Source: Mycobacterium spongiae (GTDB lineage: Bacteria; Actinomycetota; Actinomycetes; Mycobacteriales; Mycobacteriaceae). Taken from it: a stretch of DNA of 64,000 nucleotides. Each line of letters opens with the position of its first letter. The first letter of the stretch is position 1. The notes under the pieces are model-generated. The model was given only the letters and a program-made list of their open reading frames with translations, ran no database searches and was not told where the DNA came from. The translations under genes and the position numbers were made by a program. The DNA is taken from NCBI RefSeq assembly GCF_018278905.1, contig NZ_CP046600.1, positions 4,154,001-4,218,000 on the forward strand, written 5' to 3'. Below are positions 20,698 through 29,638 of the stretch, in pieces.

Positions 20698-21285
20698 TCA
20701 CGAGTGAGCGGGCACCCAGCAGTCCCGAATATGGTCATCGACCATCCCGGTCGCTTGCATCAGCGCATAGACGGTCGTGGGTCCCACGAAGCGGAACCCA
20801 CGCCGCTTCAGCTCACGTGCCATCGCCTTCGATTCCGCACTTACCGAGGGAATCTCGGATAGATCGGCCGGCCGAGGCCGAGGTGGCGGCGCGAAGGACC
20901 ACATCAGCTCGGACAGGTCTTCTGAGGATCCCAGGTTCGCCGCGGCACGCGCGTTGGCGACCGTCGCCTCGATCTTGGCCCGGTTGCGGACGATCCCGTC
21001 ATCGGCCAGCAGCCGCTGCACGTCCGCATCCGTATAGGAAGCGACTGTCTCGATGTCGAACCCCGCGAACGCGCGGCGGAAATTCTCCCGCTTGCGCAGG
21101 ATGATCAGCCACGATAGGCCACTCTGGAAGGCTTCCAGGCTCAACCGCTCGAACAACGCCACCCGACCGTACAGGGGCCGGCCCCATTCGTGGTCGTGAT
21201 ACTCGCGGTAGAGCTCGGCGTCGGGCCCCGGGCGCAGTACCGCCCAGCCGCAGCGAACTTGCTCCTGGTTGTTCACGTCGCTCAC
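20698..21285 (-). CDS. tag: DNA-3-methyladenine glycosylase I
   Basis: This 195-residue DNA repair enzyme removes 3-methyladenine from alkylated DNA. Family signatures are RCGWAVLRPGPDAELYREYHDHEWG at the N-terminus (zinc/fold residues and Tag motif), FQSGLSWLIILRKRENFRRAFAGFD, and GFRFVGPTTVYALMQATGMVDDH with the C-terminal His/Cys (HIRDCW). The GTG start overlaps the stop of the DivIVA-like gene (GTGA), so it is probably translated with it. The H37Rv counterpart is Rv1210 (tagA). Confidence 0.93.
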   Translation of the reverse strand: MSDVNNQEQVRCGWAVLRPGPDAELYREYHDHEWGRPLYGRVALFERLSLEAFQSGLSWLIILRKRENFRRAFAGFDIETVASYTDADVQRLLADDGIVRNRAKIEATVANARAAANLGSSEDLSELMWSFAPPPRPRPADLSEIPSVSAESKAMARELKRRGFRFVGPTTVYALMQATGMVDDHIRDCWVPAHS

Positions 21286-21653
21286 GTGGGGCCAGAACGA
21301 TCGTGCGCGACCGGCTCGTCATCGGCAACGTTCGCGGCGTCCGGGCCGTCGACGTCTGATCGGTTGTCGGCCGCATGCATCGCGGCCAGCTCACCACGCA
21401 ACACGTCGAGCTCACGGCCGAGCCGTTCCAGCACCCAGTCCACCTCACTGGTCTTGTAGCCACGCAGTACCTGAGTGAACTTGACCGCGTCGACATCCGC
21501 GCCGGTAACCCCGTATGCGGGCAGCACCGTCGCCGTCGTCGCCCGCGGCAGGGGCGGCAACTGCTCGCCACGGCCGAAAAGTAGGCTGGCCGCTCCGAAC
21601 AAGACGATAGCCACCAGGACCAGCACCACCAGATACAGCAACACCAACGCCAC
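21282..21653 (-). CDS. Membrane-anchored DivIVA-domain protein (Rv1209-like)
   Basis: The 123-residue protein has one N-terminal membrane helix (residues 2-26, rich in L/V), then a DivIVA-type segment (VKFTQVLRGYKTSEVDWVLERLGRELDVLRGELAAM) forming a short coiled coil, and an acidic disordered tail. Proteins with this GYxxxEVDxxL motif associate with the cell pole or division machinery; the specific role is unknown. It lies between gpgS and tag on the same strand and overlaps tag by four bases. Confidence 0.82.
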   Translation of the reverse strand: MALVLLYLVVLVLVAIVLFGAASLLFGRGEQLPPLPRATTATVLPAYGVTGADVDAVKFTQVLRGYKTSEVDWVLERLGRELDVLRGELAAMHAADNRSDVDGPDAANVADDEPVAHDRSGPT

Positions 21654-21712
21654 GGAATCGATATTGCCCTACGTACTGGATGCGCCGCCGACCCCCTTGG
21701 ACCGGCGTCAGC

Positions 21713-22711
21713 TCAACGCGGCCGCAACACCTTCATAGGGGGCCGGTCTACCAGCGACACCGGCCAGGTGTGCTGGGCGTAACCGTCACCATCGGGGCCG
21801 ACAGCAAAGAACTGGGTCAACCCAGCGCCGGAATCGGGGACGCCGCAGCGCGCGAACAAGGTCGCGATGACCTGACGGCTCATTGCGCCGAGCTCGGCTA
21901 GCGGCCGGTTGCGATGCGCCCGCACGCCGAGGTTGACTTGCGCGATCCCATCCAGCCCCAGCCGGTCAAAGGTGTCGACCAGCAGGCCGATCTCCACGCC
22001 GTAGCCCGGAGCGAACGGCAGCGAGGTCAGCAGTTCCCGGGTGGCCGCGTACTCGCCGCCCAATGGCTGCAGCACGGAGCCCAGCTGGGGCCGCAGAGCC
22101 GCCAACAGCGGGCGCGCCACCAGCTCGGTGACTCGTCCACCACCGGTGGCGTCCGCGCCGCCACCCACTTCGTTGGCGTGCAGTGGGCGCCGGTAAAAGC
22201 TCTTGACCAGGTGGATGTCGTCGTCGGTCAGCAGCGGGCCGACCAACCACGGCACAAACATCGGATGCGGGTCGATCAAGTCGGAATCGACAAACACCAC
22301 GATGTCACCACTGGTGGCCGCCAACGAGCGCCACAGCGCCTCGCCCTTGCCCGGTCTTACGGGGACCTCGGGGAGCGCCTGCTCACGGCTCACAACGCGG
22401 GCGCCGGCGGCAATGGCCCGTATCTCGGTGTCGTCGGTGGACCCGGAGTCCAACACGATCAGTTCGTCGACCAGGCCCCCACGGTCGCGGACCAGCGGTG
22501 TGATGCTGCCAATCACCGATTCGACGGTTTCTTCTTCGTTGAGGGCCGGCAGCACCACCGAGACCGTCCGGCCAGCCTTGGCCGCCACCAATTCGTCGAT
22601 CGTCCAGCCGGGCCGATTCCGGCTGCGGTCGGAAAACCAGGTGTCGCCTGGCAACGCCGCGAGCACCCCGTCGGCGGCAAGATCCCCGGTAACTAGCTCC
22701 GATGCAGTCAT
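21713..22711 (-). CDS. gpgS: Glucosyl-3-phosphoglycerate synthase
   Basis: The 332-residue GT81 enzyme transfers glucose to 3-phosphoglycerate, the first step of methylglucose lipopolysaccharide synthesis, which regulates fatty-acid elongation. Visible features are the GT-A start SVVLPALNEEETVESVI, the metal-binding DSDLIDPHP (DxD-like), VKSFYRRPLH, and the acceptor region GGGRVTELVARPLLAALRPQL. Its ATG overlaps the stop of folP2 (ATGA), so the two are translationally coupled. The H37Rv counterpart is Rv1208. Confidence 0.95.
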   Translation of the reverse strand: MTASELVTGDLAADGVLAALPGDTWFSDRSRNRPGWTIDELVAAKAGRTVSVVLPALNEEETVESVIGSITPLVRDRGGLVDELIVLDSGSTDDTEIRAIAAGARVVSREQALPEVPVRPGKGEALWRSLAATSGDIVVFVDSDLIDPHPMFVPWLVGPLLTDDDIHLVKSFYRRPLHANEVGGGADATGGGRVTELVARPLLAALRPQLGSVLQPLGGEYAATRELLTSLPFAPGYGVEIGLLVDTFDRLGLDGIAQVNLGVRAHRNRPLAELGAMSRQVIATLFARCGVPDSGAGLTQFFAVGPDGDGYAQHTWPVSLVDRPPMKVLRPR

Positions 22712-23583
22712 GCAAGTCCTCGCACTGTGCGCGTCGGCGGACGCGTCCCCTGGATCGATGCCACCATCTCCAGCACCCGCCGGCTGGCTGCGACCTGGTG
22801 TACCCGGAACATGCGCACCCCAGCGGCGGCCGCCAGCGCGGTGGCCGCCAGCGTTCCCTCAAGCCGTTCGGTCAGATCCACGCCCAGAGTCTCTCCGACA
22901 AAGTCCTTATTGCTCAACGCCATGAGCACCGGCCACCCGGTCCTCACCAGATCGGCTACGTGCCGCAACAACGCCAACCCATGGAAGGTGTTTTTGCCGA
23001 AATCGTGCGCCGGGTCGATCAGCACCCGGTCACGGGCTACTCCGGCCGCAACCGCCCGCTCGGCGGCACCGGTGACCTGCTGAATCACGTCGTCCACCAC
23101 GCCGCGGGTAGTCGTACCGTAGCTCACTCGGTAGGGACGTGTCCTCGGTAGCGCCCCCCCGGTATGCGAACACACCAAGCCCGCGCCGAACTCGGCGGCG
23201 ATGTGCGGCAAGTCGGGGTCGATTCCGCCCCAGCTGTCGTTGATCAGGTCGGCACCGGTCGCGCAGGCCACCTTGGCCACCTCGGAGCGCCAGGTGTCGA
23301 CGCTGATCAGCTGGTCCGGGTAGGCACCGCGGACCCATTCGATGAACGGCACCACCCGGGCGATCTCGGCAGCGGTATCAACCCGGTCACCTGGGCCCGC
23401 TTTGACGCCACCGACATCGATGACGTCCGCCCCTTCCGCGACCGCCCGATCTACTGCGGCCTGGGCCGCCTGGTCGCTGAACGTAGCGCCCTTGTCGTAA
23501 AACGAATCCGGGGTGCGATTGACGATCGCCATGATCAGCGGGCGATCATCGGCGACCCGGCGGCCGCACAGCGTTGACTGCAC
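22708..23583 (-). CDS. folP2: Dihydropteroate synthase-like protein FolP2
   Basis: A 291-residue TIM-barrel pterin-binding protein. Recognisable are the IMAIVNRTPDSFYDKG loop, DVGGVKAGPG, ISVDTWRSEVA, DSWGG, LIDPAHDFGK and the C-terminal RVHQVAASRR. In true DHPS the second loop reads D(V/I)GGESTRPG; here it is GGVKAGPG, so the para-aminobenzoate loop is altered. As I recall, M. tuberculosis FolP2 did not show DHPS activity; it may have another pterin-related role. Coupling to gpgS is conserved. GTG 23583 is used; the H37Rv protein is longer at the N-terminus. Confidence 0.88.
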   Translation of the reverse strand: MQSTLCGRRVADDRPLIMAIVNRTPDSFYDKGATFSDQAAQAAVDRAVAEGADVIDVGGVKAGPGDRVDTAAEIARVVPFIEWVRGAYPDQLISVDTWRSEVAKVACATGADLINDSWGGIDPDLPHIAAEFGAGLVCSHTGGALPRTRPYRVSYGTTTRGVVDDVIQQVTGAAERAVAAGVARDRVLIDPAHDFGKNTFHGLALLRHVADLVRTGWPVLMALSNKDFVGETLGVDLTERLEGTLAATALAAAAGVRMFRVHQVAASRRVLEMVASIQGTRPPTRTVRGLA

Positions 23584-23636
23584 GCATCCATAGTGCCTGT
23601 TGACATTGATCGAGACCGCGCCCAGGGCGCCGGCCC

Positions 23637-25418
23637 CTAGCCCTGGGGGCGCTTACCCGACGCGACATCCTCAGCGTATTCGGCGTACCACGGCACATAA
23701 CCCTCGTCTCGACCCGCCAGCACATACACCGGGTCCACCACGTCAGCACCGTATGCCTGATTGCGCAGCTCCACCTTGCGACTCTTGAATGTCGACGTGT
23801 GGGCCAGCGAATCCACCACCCGGACGAACAGCGGCAAGGCGTAGCTGGGTAGTTCGCCGTAGACGGCTCGAGCCAATGACCGCCCATCGAATTCAGCGCC
23901 GTCGCGCAGCTTGACCGCTGCCATCCCGGCGCGCCCGCCGGTTCGCGGCACCTCGACACCGTAGACGGTGCACTCCTCCACAGCGTCATCGGCTGACAAC
24001 GCAGCCTCCACTTGCGTAGTGGCAACGTTCTCGCCTTTCCAGCGGAACGTGTCGCCCAAGCGGTCAACGAATGCCGCATGCCCTTTGCCCTGCGGGCTCA
24101 TCACGTCACCGCTGTTGAACCAACAGTCGCCATCACGGAAAGCGTTGCGCACCAACTTCTTTTCGCTGGCCGATGAATCGGTGTAACCATCAAACGGCTG
24201 CAGCCTGTTCACCGGGCTCAGCAAGAGGCCGGGCTCGCCGGCCGGCACCCGGCGCACCCGTCCACTCTCGTCACGGAGCGGGGCGCCCGTGTCCGGGTCG
24301 TATTCGACGTAGGCCAGCGGCATCGGTGAGATGCCGGTAGTGCGAGGCACGTTGAAAATATTGATGAACGCGGAGTTGCCCTCACTGGAGGCGTAGAACT
24401 CGCACACCCTGGCGATACCGAACCGGGTGGTGAACTCTGTCCAGATCTCCGGCCGCAACCCGTTGCCAGCGATCACGCGTACCTGGTGGGCACGATCAGT
24501 CGGCTTGGGATCCTGGTTGAGGAGGTACCGGCAGAGCTCGCCTATATAGATGAATGCGGTTGCCCGGCTTGCGATCACCTCATCCCAGAACCGCGACGCG
24601 GAAAACGACTTACCCAACGCGAGCGTCGCGCCCGAGTTGATCACCGACGACAGGGCGACGGTCAGCGCATTGTTGTGGTACAGCGGCAGGCAGCTGTACA
24701 GCGTGTCGGTACCTTTCAGCCGCAGCCCCAGCCCGCCGAACACGGCAAGCGCCCGCAGCCATCGATGATGGGTCATCACGCTGGCTTTCGGGAATCCCGT
24801 CGTGCCGGACGTGAAGATGTAGAAAGCCGTGCTTCCTGCCCGCACCGCCGATGCCGACGCCGGATTCACGGTCGGTGCCGTCGCCGCGTTTTGTTCTAGA
24901 TCTTCGATGGTCAGCGTGTCCGCGCCCGAGCCCCCGCATTCGCTGACGGCGCTGACGAGATCGGACTCCGCGATCAACACCTTGGCATCCAGCAAGCCCA
25001 GGCTGTGCGCGAGCACCTCGCCGCGCTGGTGGTAGTTGAGCATGCCGGCGACAGCGCCACACTTGACCGTGGCCAGCATCGTCAGTATCGCGTTGGGCGA
25101 GTTTCGCAACATGATCCCGACGACGTCGCCGGGACCGACACCGCGGGCGGCCAGCACCGCGGCGTACTGATTTGCGGTGGCGTTGGCTTCGCGGTAGGTC
25201 AACCGCTGGTCACCGAACCTGACGAAGACCCGGTCACCGTAGCGCGCAGCACGGTCTCCGAACACGGTGCCTATGGACGCCTTGGAGTTCGGCCGGGCCA
25301 GCATGCCGGTCTTCGCACCCCGCACGATCGCGGGCATGTCAGCCAACAATCCCGGCAAACCAGCCACGATATCGGTCAGCTTGACCGTTGCGCGAGCGCC
25401 ACCGCCGTGATCGGACAC
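23637..25418 (-). CDS. fadD6: Fatty-acid/very-long-chain acyl-CoA ligase FadD6
   Basis: A 593-residue ANL-superfamily enzyme of the FATP-like group. The AMP-binding P-loop is FYIFTSGTTGFPKASVMTHH, followed by the YSCLPLYHNNALTV and FYASSEGN core motifs and the hinge region DRLGDTFRWKGENVATTQVE. It activates fatty acids to acyl-CoA using ATP and CoA. GTG 25418 (MSDHGGGARATVKL) is chosen by alignment with FadD6 of H37Rv; the open frame continues 58 codons upstream only because it crosses a 15-bp tandem repeat. It may form a transcription unit with folP2 and gpgS, 50 bp away. Confidence 0.93.
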   Translation of the reverse strand: MSDHGGGARATVKLTDIVAGLPGLLADMPAIVRGAKTGMLARPNSKASIGTVFGDRAARYGDRVFVRFGDQRLTYREANATANQYAAVLAARGVGPGDVVGIMLRNSPNAILTMLATVKCGAVAGMLNYHQRGEVLAHSLGLLDAKVLIAESDLVSAVSECGGSGADTLTIEDLEQNAATAPTVNPASASAVRAGSTAFYIFTSGTTGFPKASVMTHHRWLRALAVFGGLGLRLKGTDTLYSCLPLYHNNALTVALSSVINSGATLALGKSFSASRFWDEVIASRATAFIYIGELCRYLLNQDPKPTDRAHQVRVIAGNGLRPEIWTEFTTRFGIARVCEFYASSEGNSAFINIFNVPRTTGISPMPLAYVEYDPDTGAPLRDESGRVRRVPAGEPGLLLSPVNRLQPFDGYTDSSASEKKLVRNAFRDGDCWFNSGDVMSPQGKGHAAFVDRLGDTFRWKGENVATTQVEAALSADDAVEECTVYGVEVPRTGGRAGMAAVKLRDGAEFDGRSLARAVYGELPSYALPLFVRVVDSLAHTSTFKSRKVELRNQAYGADVVDPVYVLAGRDEGYVPWYAEYAEDVASGKRPQG

Positions 25419-25486
25419 GCGATCCCTCGATTCCGTTGACGTCAAGTTCGGCGGCCAGCCTAGTGCGGCCTCATGGCAATTACATT

Positions 25487-25551
25487 GTTGCCTACATGGA
25501 GGTTGCCTATATGGAGGTTGCCTATATGGAGGTCGCCCACATGGATCTTGC
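25487..25551 (+). repeat. 15-bp tandem repeat upstream of fadD6
   Basis: Four units of the type GTTGCCTATATGGAG run head to tail from 25487 (variants: TAC/TAT, and the fourth GTCGCCCACATGGAT), followed by a decayed fifth. It fills the gap between the fadD6 start and the LOG-gene stop. In the forward frame it would encode VAYME repeats, but no gene with other support reads through it. Confidence 0.85.
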
Positions 25552-26124
25552 CTATGGAGCTCCGGCTGGCGTACACGCCCGAAGCGCATCACCGACGTTG
25601 TCGACGATGACCAGCCGCTCTAGGGCCGCATGGGAGACGTAGCCGGTATCGAGCAATCCCAGCAGCCATGTTCGCAGTCCGTCGAAATGCCCCCAGGGAT
25701 CCAACACGACGATGGGTTTGTCGTGCACGCCCAGGTAACCCTCGGTCCACACGTCCAAGAGCTCGTCCAGGGTGCCGATACCACCAGGCAGCGCGATGAA
25801 CGCGTCGGAGCGATCCTCCATGATCCGTTTGCGCTCCCACATCGTGTCGGTGACGATCAGCTCATCGGCATCGTGGTCGGCCAGCTCGCGGTACACCAGC
25901 ATCTTGGGAATCACGCCGATGGTCCAGCCGCCCCGAGCCCGCGCAGCCGAAGCAACAGCACCCATTGCCGACACGTGGCCACCGCCCCACACCAGGTTCC
26001 AACCGTGCGCGGCGATCGCCGTGCCGACTTCGGCGGCAAGCTCCAGCAGCTCCGGATGGGTCGGCGCGGCCGCGCAGTACACCGCTACGGTCCTGTTGCG
26101 GGCTGAATCCCCTTCGGCGGGCAT
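25552..26124 (-). CDS. LOG-family protein, cytokinin riboside 5'-monophosphate phosphoribohydrolase type (Rv1205-like)
   Basis: The 190-residue Rossmann protein contains the LOG signatures GGGHVSAMGAVASAA (nucleotide binding), MWERKRIMEDRSDAFIALPGG and PGGIGTLDELLDVWTEGYLG (PGGxGTxxE catalytic motif). LOG enzymes release adenine-type bases from nucleoside monophosphates, giving cytokinins. In M. tuberculosis Rv1205 is a proteasome substrate, and its accumulation is linked to nitric-oxide sensitivity. ATG 26124 (MPAEGDSARNRTVAVYC) matches family length; the upstream open frame is not conserved-looking. The start is divergent from the STAND/TPR gene 104 bp away. Confidence 0.9.
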   Translation of the reverse strand: MPAEGDSARNRTVAVYCAAAPTHPELLELAAEVGTAIAAHGWNLVWGGGHVSAMGAVASAARARGGWTIGVIPKMLVYRELADHDADELIVTDTMWERKRIMEDRSDAFIALPGGIGTLDELLDVWTEGYLGVHDKPIVVLDPWGHFDGLRTWLLGLLDTGYVSHAALERLVIVDNVGDALRACTPAGAP

Positions 26125-26227
26125 ACACCTGAACGTAGACCAAATACCTTCGAATTCGCGGACATATTTCTCCCGTGACCCCGGCGCACGCACCGCACGC
26201 AATAAGGTCCGGCGATAAAATCCGGCC

Positions 26228-28468
26228 GTGCCGATTAGATGGAACGTCCCACAGCACGCGGCGGCCCTGGAGCAATTGGACGTTTCCCTTGTTTCCCCCG
26301 CGCCCACCGAGCGGGCCGAATCACAAGGTTGGCTACCGCACGCTGGGGGACCCCGACACGGCCGGCCACCGTCGCCGGGGGCCGTCGTACTTGGACCCGA
26401 CGGCGTTGGCAAGTCCACCCTGGCCCGACTGGCCGGCGAACACTTCGTCCAGCGCAACCCGAGCACGCTCACGCGTTGGGTCACCGGCACCCCGACCGAG
26501 CGCGTGGTCCCGTTCGGTGCCTTCAGCCACTTGGTCGATATCGCCGACATCGGCAAACCGGCTGCACTATTGCGCGCCGCTCGGGCATCGCTGAGCCGGG
26601 ACGCTCGGCAGGGCGATCTGCTGCTCATCGTCGACGATGCCCACCAACTCGACATCCTGTCCGCCACACTGGTTTATCAGCTGGCCCTGGCCGGTACGGC
26701 CCGGATGATCGTCACCGCCCAAGGCCCAGACTTTGGGGCCACACCTGAGGCTATCGCCGCGCTGTGGACCGACGGCCGACTGGCGCGCATTGACATCAAA
26801 CCGCCCGGCGGGACGACCAAACAGTCCGAACCAGCTGATGTCGACGAGTTCATCGCCGAGCTCCCCGGTCCCGCGCGTGCCGTCCTGGACTATCTCGCCG
26901 TACAAGAGCCGTTGCCGCTCGCTGATCTCACGGTCCTGGCCGGCGAGGGCGCCGTCAACGATGCGCAGGATTGGGGTGCCGCGGAAACCCGGGTCCGTGG
27001 CGGACGGGCGAACGACCCCGTGGTGTACACAGCGCACCCGTTGTTTGCCGAACGTGCGCTGGCCGCCCTCGGCGACGCGGGGGCGCGGCGACGGCGCACC
27101 GAGCTGGTCGCCGTGCTGTCACAGCATTCGACCGACCACCTCAGCGACCGGCTGCGGCTGGCATCGTTGGCATTGGACAGCGACGCCCCACAACCGGTGG
27201 CCGAGGTCGCCGAGGCGGCCGAGCAGGCTCTGCGGCTCGGCGACCTGGTACTCGCGGAGCGGTTGGCCAGCTCGGCGCTGGAGCGCGCTGGCGGTCTGCC
27301 GGCGCGGCTGCCGCTGGCAAACGCATTGACCCGGCAGGGACGTGGCCGTGAAGCCGACGCACTGCTGGCCGTAGTCGACGCCGCCGCGCTATCCGAATCG
27401 GAGCTGATGTCCTGGACGCTGCTTCGGGCCGCCAATCAGTTCTTTATGCTCGGCGAACCGGAACGGGCCACCGCTTTCCTGCGGACCGTCCGCAACCGAA
27501 TCACCGATCCGGGTCCGCGCCTCACCCTGGACGCGTTGGGCGCGACCTTCGCGATGAACGCGGGCAACGTCGCGAGCGCCGTCGACATCGCGCACCAGGT
27601 GCTGACGTCACCATCGGCCGGCGACTTAGCAGTGGCCTGGGCGGCGAGCGCGGCGGCGCTGTGTTCGGCCCGACAGGGCCGTTTCGAAGACGTCGAGCCG
27701 AGCGCGCAGCGTGCGCTCGACGCCGAGCATCCCGGCTTGCTGCGCTTCACGACCGGGCTAGCCCAAACCGCGACCCTTGTGATGGCGGGTCGGCTCGATG
27801 AGGCTGCCGAACTCGCTCATCAGTTCACCGACTTTGCCGAATTGCAGCAGCCGGGTCGCGCGATCGGCGAAGTGCTGCTGGCGCACGTGCTGATCGCCAA
27901 GGGTGAATTCGGTCAAGCAGCGGCCCTGCTCGGCCCGGCAGCCGCCACACTGGAACGCAGCGGCTACTCGTGGGGGCCACTGTCGTTGATCCTGCTCGCC
28001 ACCGCGCTGGCGCAGCAGGGAGATATCGCCGGCGCGGGAATCGCCTTGAGCAGAGCGGAATCTCGACATGGAACGAAGTCGGCGCTGTTCACCCCGGAAC
28101 TCGGTCTGGCACGCGCGTGGCGGCTGGCTTCCGTCCGCGACTCACACGGCGCCGTCGCTGCCGCGCGAAACGCGGCTCGAATGGCCGAGCGCGGTGGGCA
28201 ATCGGCCGTAGCCATCCGCGCCTGGTACGAGGCCGTCCGGCTAGGAGACATCCGCGCGGCGGATCCGCTGCAGCGACTGTGTGGCGAGATCGACTGCGCC
28301 GTAGGCCGCATCGCGCTTGCCCACGCGCGGGCCTTGGCGGACGGTGACGATGAAGCGTTGCGAAAAGCGTCGAATGATCTGGCAGCGATTGGGATGCGTG
28401 CGGCAGCTGCCGATGCCAGCGCACAGGCGGAGCGGTGCAGCGGCCGCCCGCATCCAGACGGCCGCTAG
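26228..28468 (+). CDS. STAND/LuxR-type ATPase with TPR-like tail, lacking a visible HTH (Rv1204c-like)
   Basis: A 746-residue protein with an N-terminal AAA/STAND NTPase: Walker A GPDGVGKST at residues 56-64 and Walker B DLLLIVDDAHQLD near 135. Thereafter it is all alpha-helical, with alanine-rich TPR/MalT-like repeats to the end. MalT/LuxR-type regulators of this shape normally close with a C-terminal LuxR HTH; here the chain ends QAERCSGRPHPDGR soon after the repeats and no HTH is visible. My recollection is that H37Rv annotates two shorter genes here (Rv1204c and Rv1203c), so this may be the unbroken form. It starts at GTG 26228. The ligand and target are unknown. Confidence 0.75.
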   Translation: MPIRWNVPQHAAALEQLDVSLVSPAPTERAESQGWLPHAGGPRHGRPPSPGAVVLGPDGVGKSTLARLAGEHFVQRNPSTLTRWVTGTPTERVVPFGAFSHLVDIADIGKPAALLRAARASLSRDARQGDLLLIVDDAHQLDILSATLVYQLALAGTARMIVTAQGPDFGATPEAIAALWTDGRLARIDIKPPGGTTKQSEPADVDEFIAELPGPARAVLDYLAVQEPLPLADLTVLAGEGAVNDAQDWGAAETRVRGGRANDPVVYTAHPLFAERALAALGDAGARRRRTELVAVLSQHSTDHLSDRLRLASLALDSDAPQPVAEVAEAAEQALRLGDLVLAERLASSALERAGGLPARLPLANALTRQGRGREADALLAVVDAAALSESELMSWTLLRAANQFFMLGEPERATAFLRTVRNRITDPGPRLTLDALGATFAMNAGNVASAVDIAHQVLTSPSAGDLAVAWAASAAALCSARQGRFEDVEPSAQRALDAEHPGLLRFTTGLAQTATLVMAGRLDEAAELAHQFTDFAELQQPGRAIGEVLLAHVLIAKGEFGQAAALLGPAAATLERSGYSWGPLSLILLATALAQQGDIAGAGIALSRAESRHGTKSALFTPELGLARAWRLASVRDSHGAVAAARNAARMAERGGQSAVAIRAWYEAVRLGDIRAADPLQRLCGEIDCAVGRIALAHARALADGDDEALRKASNDLAAIGMRAAAADASAQAERCSGRPHPDGR

Positions 28469-28524
28469 CCGAGCCCCACCCGTCCCGTGCGGCCAGCCCC
28501 TGTAGTCCATCGGGCTGCAGAAGG

Positions 28525-29589
28525 CTACGCACTCAGGTAGCGGCGCAGTGTGGCCACGGCCTCGGTGATCGTGTCGACAGGCACGCGCTCGTCGCGACGG
28601 TGCGCCAGGTTGGGATCACCGGGCCCGTAATTGACCGCCGGAATGCCCAGGGCGGCGAATCGCGACACATCCGTCCAGCCGTATTTCGCGCGGACTTGTC
28701 CGCCGGCCGCCTCCACCAGCGCCTTGGCGGCGGGCTGCGCCAGGCCGGGTAGCGCACCCGCCGCGGCATCGGTCTGCTCGATGGCAACGTCCAGCCCAGC
28801 GAACTCGTCGTGCACGTGTTGCAGCGCCGCCGCTATCGAGCGGTCGGGGGCAAAGCGGTAATTGACGGTCACCGAAGCCACGTCCGGAACGACGTTGCCC
28901 GCCACGCCGCCGTCGACTCGCACTGCCGACAACCCCTCGCGGTACTCGCAGCCATCGATATCGACGATGCGCGCTTCGTAGGCCGCCAGCCGGTGCAGAA
29001 CCGCGCTCAGCTTGTGGATTGCGTTGTCACCCAGCCAAGAACGCGCCGAATGGGCTCGCGTCCCGGTCGCCGTGACAACGACGCGCAGCGTGCCCTGGCA
29101 ACCGGCTTCGATATAACCGGATGTGGGCTCGCCGAGGATGGCAACGTCGCCAATCAACCAGTCCGGGAGCTCACGCTCGATTCGGCCTAAACCGTTTGCC
29201 GCCGAATCGATCTCCTCGCAGTCGTAGAACACCAGTGTCAGGTCGTGCGCCGGTTCAGCCACGGTGGCGGCCAGATGCAGGAAAACCGCGTCGCCGGATT
29301 TCATGTCAGCTGAGCCGCAACCGTGCAGTTCGCCGTTCTCCCGACGGCTGGGCAGGTTGCCGGCTGCCGGCACCGTGTCCAGATGCCCGGCCAGGACCAC
29401 CCGCGAGGGCCGGTTGAGCCGCGTGCGGGCCAGCACGGCATTGCCGTTGCGGATGATCTCGAACCCCGATGTCTGGGCCCGCAACGCAGCTTCCACCTCG
29501 TCGGCAATGCGCGCCTCGTGTCGCGACTCACTGGGAATGTCGACCAGTGCCGCAGTCAATTCAACGGGATCCCCGTGCAAGTCCAGCAC
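28525..29589 (-). CDS. dapE: Succinyl-diaminopimelate desuccinylase
   Basis: This M20-family zinc peptidase fold enzyme of 354 residues hydrolyses N-succinyl-LL-diaminopimelate in lysine and peptidoglycan-precursor synthesis. Metal and catalytic motifs seen are [14 protein letters not shown] (first His and Asp), [15 protein letters not shown] (bridging Asp), [10 protein letters not shown] (Glu-Glu pair) and [11 protein letters not shown] 29589 ([15 protein letters not shown]) gives the exact H37Rv (Rv1202) length; the longer open frame upstream overlaps the divergent dapD and is rejected. dapE and dapD start 49 bp apart and share a promoter region. Confidence 0.95.
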   Translation of the reverse strand: MLDLHGDPVELTAALVDIPSESRHEARIADEVEAALRAQTSGFEIIRNGNAVLARTRLNRPSRVVLAGHLDTVPAAGNLPSRRENGELHGCGSADMKSGDAVFLHLAATVAEPAHDLTLVFYDCEEIDSAANGLGRIERELPDWLIGDVAILGEPTSGYIEAGCQGTLRVVVTATGTRAHSARSWLGDNAIHKLSAVLHRLAAYEARIVDIDGCEYREGLSAVRVDGGVAGNVVPDVASVTVNYRFAPDRSIAAALQHVHDEFAGLDVAIEQTDAAAGALPGLAQPAAKALVEAAGGQVRAKYGWTDVSRFAALGIPAVNYGPGDPNLAHRRDERVPVDTITEAVATLRRYLSA

Positions 29590-29638
29590 CGCTCCAGGGT
29601 AGATCCCGGACGCACCCTTCCCCGGCGGGGGAAGTAGC

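Noticed and set aside
25487..25551. CRISPR array
   Set aside because: The repeats are 15 bp and contiguous with no spacers.
25419..25592. Longer fadD6 start at 25592
   Set aside because: The extra residues derive from the 15-bp repeat and GRPPYRQPPYRQ low-complexity sequence; FadD6 homology starts at GTG 25418.
26125..26667. Extended LOG-gene frame to 26667
   Set aside because: It overlaps the divergent STAND/TPR gene and lacks homology; ATG 26124 fits the family.
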